A stretch of DNA of 57,482 nucleotides from Paucimonas sp. (GTDB lineage: Bacteria; Pseudomonadota; Gammaproteobacteria; Pseudomonadales; Pseudomonadaceae): positions 1 to 57,482 of the forward strand of contig JAIRVG010000048.1 of NCBI GenBank assembly GCA_031253995.1. The letters are read 5' to 3'. The translations under genes were made by a program, and so were the position numbers. This document shows, piece after piece, positions 54,600 to 57,482 of this stretch (its first letter is position 1; every line of letters starts with the position of its first letter). The notes below the pieces were generated by a model. It saw only the letters and a program-made list of their open reading frames with translations, was not told where the DNA came from and searched no databases.

Positions 54600-55349
54600 A
54601 TGCGCCGTCTGTTTTTTCTGTTGTTGATCATCTGCACCACGCCTGTCCGGGCAGACTCCCTCGATCAGCTGTACAAGGTCGCCGGTTGGCCTGAGCAGCG
54701 CGCCCACTTCTCCGATGCCATCGCCGCCGCCCAGCAGCGCTACCAGAAAAGCCTGCCGCCTGCGGTATTCCAGGCATTGGTGGACAACAGCAACCAGCGT
54801 TTCGAGGCCAAGGCCGTGGACCGCCGCGCCGAAGCCCAGCTGCGCGCCAACCTGAAAGACCCTGCTCCCGCGCTGGCCTTCTTCCAGTCGCCGCTGGGGC
54901 GCAAGATCGTGGCCGCCGAACTGCTGGCCACCCGCCGCGACCAGTTGGCCAAGAACGCCAAGGGCCTGCCGAAGATGCAGGTCAGCGACAACCGCCTGCT
55001 CATCATTGGCCACCTGGCCCAGGCGCTGCCGGCCCGCGAAGCCGGTGCCGAAGTCAGCCTGGCCATCGCCGGCGTGGCCGCCGACAGCCTCAGCCAGATG
55101 ATTCCCGGCCTGTTCGGTGGCGGCCAGGCCCAGGGCATGCTGGATGGCCAGCGCCAGCGCCTGATGCAGCAGATCGGCGAAGACCTCAACAACACGCTGC
55201 TGTACGTCTATCGCGACCTGTCCGACGCCGAGCTGGAAGAGTTCGCCACCTTCGCCGAATCCAGCGAAGGCCAGGCCTACTACAAGGCCGCCGTGGCTGC
55301 GGTCCGCGCCGGCCTCGCCGTCGGCCAGAGCGCCTCCGACCTGAGGTGA
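54600..55349 (+). CDS. DUF2059 periplasmic protein
   Basis: A 249-residue secreted or periplasmic protein. The signal peptide MRRLFFLLLIICTTPVRA is followed by an all-helical protein with DUF2059 features at residues about 190-240 (YVYRDLSDAELEEFATFAES with SSEGQAYY). The pattern of long amphipathic helices continues throughout. The stop TGA at 55347 lies directly against the stop of the opposing hydrolase gene (shared TGATCA). Function unknown. Confidence 0.82.
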   Translation: MRRLFFLLLIICTTPVRADSLDQLYKVAGWPEQRAHFSDAIAAAQQRYQKSLPPAVFQALVDNSNQRFEAKAVDRRAEAQLRANLKDPAPALAFFQSPLGRKIVAAELLATRRDQLAKNAKGLPKMQVSDNRLLIIGHLAQALPAREAGAEVSLAIAGVAADSLSQMIPGLFGGGQAQGMLDGQRQRLMQQIGEDLNNTLLYVYRDLSDAELEEFATFAESSEGQAYYKAAVAAVRAGLAVGQSASDLR

Positions 55350-56282
55350 TCAGCCCAGGCGCTGCTCGATGAAATCGAAGTAGCGCTGGCGAATGTCCGG
55401 CAGCTCGTTGGCCAGATGGTGGCGGGCCTCGGGCAGCATCAGGATCTCCGGCGCGTCGAACTTGCCCTTGAGCACTTCGAGGTTGTAGCGCCAGTCCACC
55501 GTCATGTCCTCCTCCCCCTGCACGATCAGCGGCCGGCGCGAACTGCCCGGCGCCGCCTCGATGCGCCGTACCCACGCGAGTAGCGCCCCGACCCACGCGG
55601 TGGGCAGCCGGCGTGGCTGCAAGGGATCGGCCAGCAGGAATGGCAGGAAGGTCGGGTCGTTGCTGTTCTCGCTGAAACGCCGGGCGATGCCGTTGACGAA
55701 GGGTTTCAGCACAAAATAGCTGAGCTTCGACCAGCCCCAGGCCCGCGGCCTGACCAGCGGTGCCAGGAGAATCACTTCGCCGGTGACCGGGCTGTGCTCA
55801 CCGCGGTGCAGCAGGTGATCCACGGCGATGGCGCCACCGGTGCTCTGCCCGCACAGGTGCCAGGGTTGCGGCAACTGCAACTCGCCGGCCTGCTCGAACA
55901 GGGCGTCGAGAACCTGCTGGTACACCGCGAAATCATCGATGCTGGCCCGCTCGCCGCTGGACAGGCCGTGGCCCGGCAGGTCGCAGGCGATCACCGCGAA
56001 GCGCTGTTCCAGCGCCCAGTCGATCACATGCCGGTACAGGCCCATGTGGTCGTAGAAGCCATGCAACAGCACCAGGGTCGCCACCGGTTCGGTGGGCAGC
56101 CAGGCTTGGGCGACCACATCGAAACCCGCGCGGGAAAAGCGCCCCAGCCAGCTCGCCGCCCGTGGTGCGCGGTCCAGCCCATAGAAGCGCTGGTAGGCCA
56201 GGCCTTCGACCGACAACGGCTGGCGTGCCGCCAATGCTGGCAGGCTGGCGCGCAGTGAATCGGCTTGGAACGAGGCGGACAT
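55350..56282 (-). CDS. Alpha/beta hydrolase, monoacylglycerol lipase-like
   Basis: A 310-residue serine hydrolase. The nucleophile elbow is CGQSTGGAIA, the oxyanion His-Gly is LLHGFYDH, the acid Asp is in GEEDMTVDW and the His is in EARHHLANE. PGHGLSSGERASIDDF is the signature of the lysophospholipase/monoglyceride lipase branch (PldB-like). A region of about 60 residues after the nucleophile, rich in aromatics, forms the lid. The start at 56282 (MSASFQADSL) is preferred. Likely a cytoplasmic acylglycerol or lysophospholipid hydrolase; the substrate is not shown. Confidence 0.87.
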   Translation of the reverse strand: MSASFQADSLRASLPALAARQPLSVEGLAYQRFYGLDRAPRAASWLGRFSRAGFDVVAQAWLPTEPVATLVLLHGFYDHMGLYRHVIDWALEQRFAVIACDLPGHGLSSGERASIDDFAVYQQVLDALFEQAGELQLPQPWHLCGQSTGGAIAVDHLLHRGEHSPVTGEVILLAPLVRPRAWGWSKLSYFVLKPFVNGIARRFSENSNDPTFLPFLLADPLQPRRLPTAWVGALLAWVRRIEAAPGSSRRPLIVQGEEDMTVDWRYNLEVLKGKFDAPEILMLPEARHHLANELPDIRQRYFDFIEQRLG

Positions 56283-56380
56283 GGCGGATTTCCGGAAAGG
56301 CGGCAAAGGATTGATCTGCGATATTCATCTGTCGGCGGGGGCATGGCAAGCTGGCCCCCTTCAATTTGCCGGGATTGCCC

Positions 56381-56941
56381 ATGTCGGGGAAAAAACTGCT
56401 CGCCGTCCTCACCCTCCTGCTGTGCGCCGCCGGGCTGTGGTGGGCGTATGACAATTTCCAGCGCCAGTACCTGCGTCCGTTCGACAACCAGACCGCATTG
56501 TTCAGCGGCGACCAGCTGCGCCTGCCGCCGGAACTCGCCGGCCCCGGCCCGATCCGCCTGGTGCACTTCTGGGACCCGGCCTGCCCGTGCAACGTCGGCA
56601 ACCAGCAGCACCTGGGCGAGCTGATCGAACACTATGCGCCGCAGGGCGTGTCCTTCCACGTGGTGCAGAAGCCCGGCACCCATGGCCAGCTTCCCGCCAA
56701 CCTCGCGGCGCTGAAACCCATCGCCAGCCTGCCGGGCGCCGAGCATCTGCCGGCGAGCCCGGCCGTGGCGATCTGGGACCGGGACGGCAACCTCGCCTAT
56801 TTCGGGCCGTACAGCGAAGGGGCGACGTGCAATGCCAGCAACAGCTTCATCGAGCCGATCCTGCAGGCGCTGACACAAGGAAGGCCGGTGCAGGTGACGC
56901 AGACGATGGCGGTGGGGTGTTATTGTCCCTGGAAAGCGTGA
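56381..56941 (+). CDS. DUF6436-like thioredoxin-fold protein, membrane-anchored
   Basis: A 186-residue protein with one N-terminal signal anchor (LLAVLTLLLCAAGLWWAYDN) and a thioredoxin-like domain in the periplasm. The motif DPACPCNVGN occupies the position of a CxxC redox site but reads CPC. A second Cys pair lies at the C-terminus (VGCYCPWKA). These features match the DUF6436 family. The start at 56381 has only a modest ribosome site. It is followed by the immunity gene after 29 bases. Possible role in thiol or copper handling, not shown. Confidence 0.72.
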   Translation: MSGKKLLAVLTLLLCAAGLWWAYDNFQRQYLRPFDNQTALFSGDQLRLPPELAGPGPIRLVHFWDPACPCNVGNQQHLGELIEHYAPQGVSFHVVQKPGTHGQLPANLAALKPIASLPGAEHLPASPAVAIWDRDGNLAYFGPYSEGATCNASNSFIEPILQALTQGRPVQVTQTMAVGCYCPWKA

Positions 56942-56970
56942 ATTGAAACTCACCGGAAGGGAGCTGATCA

Positions 56971-57246
56971 ATGAACCTCAAGCCAAGCATCGAGGACTAC
57001 ACCGAAGCCGAATTCCTTCAGTTCGTAACCCAGTTCTTTGAAAATGATTCACCCCTGCAGGGTTCGGCATATTCAACATGGAAAGGCTCTCTCATGAACC
57101 ATTTCCGCAAGATCACCGAACACCCCGGCGGCTCCGACGTCATCTGCTACCCCGCCGAAGGCGAAGAAGACAACCCTGAAGGCGTCGTCAAGCGCGTGAA
57201 GGAATGGCGCGCTGCCAACGGCAAGCCCGGCTTCAAGCCGGCCTGA
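56971..57246 (+). CDS. Colicin/pyocin (DNase-type) immunity protein, orphan
   Basis: A 91-residue acidic four-helix protein. It is very close to the Im2/Im7/Im8/Im9 family: IEDYTEAEFLQFV in helix I, KITEHPGGSDVICYPAEGEE carrying the exosite residues with the conserved Tyr, and VKEWRAANGKPGFKPA at the end. Such proteins block the nuclease domain of S-type pyocins or E-type colicins. AAGGGAG lies upstream. No bacteriocin gene is in the window, so it is an orphan, perhaps protecting against bacteriocins of competitors. The middle (FENDSPLQGSAYSTWKGSLM) is the variable specificity region. Confidence 0.93.
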   Translation: MNLKPSIEDYTEAEFLQFVTQFFENDSPLQGSAYSTWKGSLMNHFRKITEHPGGSDVICYPAEGEEDNPEGVVKRVKEWRAANGKPGFKPA

Positions 57247-57279
57247 TCGAAAATCAGGAAAACGACGCGGACACGCTCA

Positions 57280-57482
57280 TAGAACAACACATAACTCATT
57301 GATCTAGTGGGGACGGCGTGGGAGCGGATTCATCCGCGATTGGGCGCGAAGCGGCCATAAAACCGGTATCTCGGGTGTGTCAGGAGAACTCGGGACTCAG
57401 GTTTTACGACGGCTTCGCCACCGATCGTGGCGGTCCGGCGTTCCGGTGAATCTCCCACGCCGACCGCGGCGCACTTGCGGGC
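57280..57482. repeat. Long dispersed palindromic repeat, copy 4 (cut by window end)
   Basis: Same orientation as copy 1. The left edge TAGAACAACACATAACTCAT is the inverse of the right edge of copies 2 and 3. It includes GGCGTGGGAGCGGATTCATC, GCGAAGCGGCCATAAAACC and ACTCAGGTTTTACGACGGC. It carries the same extra CGGTCCGGCG block as copy 3. Confidence 0.8.

Noticed and set aside
57242..57258. Hairpin CCTGAT/ATCAGG after the immunity gene as terminator
   Set aside because: The stem is only 6 bp, overlaps the stop codon and lacks a T-run.

Overview
The window is ordinary high-GC Pseudomonas chromosome, most likely from the P. putida group or a close relative. The evidence is the gene content: a MuxABC-OpmB efflux operon, a CadA/CadR pair with a 147-residue CadR carrying Cys77, Cys112 and Cys119, and the run thyA-lgt-tauE-NRDE-ptsP-rppH-HAD-ilvA-rpiA-serA. 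Dispersed palindromic REP elements of pseudomonad type add to this. I see no prophage, tRNA, rRNA or CRISPR. About 42 protein genes are supported. Long reading frames opposite real genes are high-GC artefacts and were left out.

Layout. 186-3348: a TonB-dependent receptor and a small outer-membrane barrel protein. 3591-9775: a minus-strand module of aromatic-type aminotransferase, ThDP-dependent 2-oxoacid enzyme, AAT-family amino acid permease, LysR regulator and solo B3/4 (tRNA-editing-like) protein. 9914-10580: two small acyl carrier protein genes, each preceded at the same distance by an almost identical 20-bp lux-box-like site. 10624-12939: a tyrosine recombinase, a DUF1345 membrane protein and a DUF1652 protein. 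12943-15027: an MHYT-GGDEF-EAL protein. 15316-24428: muxA-muxB-muxC-opmB. 24696-26673: thiol peroxidase Tpx and an SdaC-like Ser/Thr transporter.

27126-33229: a phosphonate-type cluster (FAD oxidoreductase, periplasmic binding protein, two-domain permease, ATPase, LysR regulator) without phnW or phnX. 33238-36006: cadA/cadR with a readable MerR-type promoter. 36007-36747: a gap holding a long repeat and a plausible small RNA gene (good sigma-70 promoter, strong terminator about 95 bases later). 36748-46681: core genes for thymidylate, lipoprotein maturation, the nitrogen PTS, RNA 5'-end processing, isoleucine and ribose phosphate. 46791-48718: two adjacent SdiA-regulated-type paralogues. 48861-52365: an FAH-family protein, a D-2-hydroxyglutarate dehydrogenase-like flavoprotein and, divergently, serA. 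52571-57246: an orphan amino-acid binding protein, DUF523, an EF-Tu-type prolyl hydroxylase, DUF2059, a monoacylglycerol lipase-like hydrolase, a thioredoxin-like membrane-anchored protein and an orphan colicin/pyocin immunity protein.

A roughly 200-bp palindromic repeat occurs four times (both window ends, about 27.0 kb and about 36.4 kb). A second palindromic family rich in GCTTGCAGCTTGAAGC occurs three times, once inside the mux operon. REP doublets sit at 32.3 and 46.7 kb. The signals I rate highest are the paired lux-box-like sites before the ACP genes, the candidate small RNA, three strong dyads upstream of transport operons (2482-2512, 7942-7962, 32229-32250), and the solo B3/4 protein tied to an amino-acid catabolic module.
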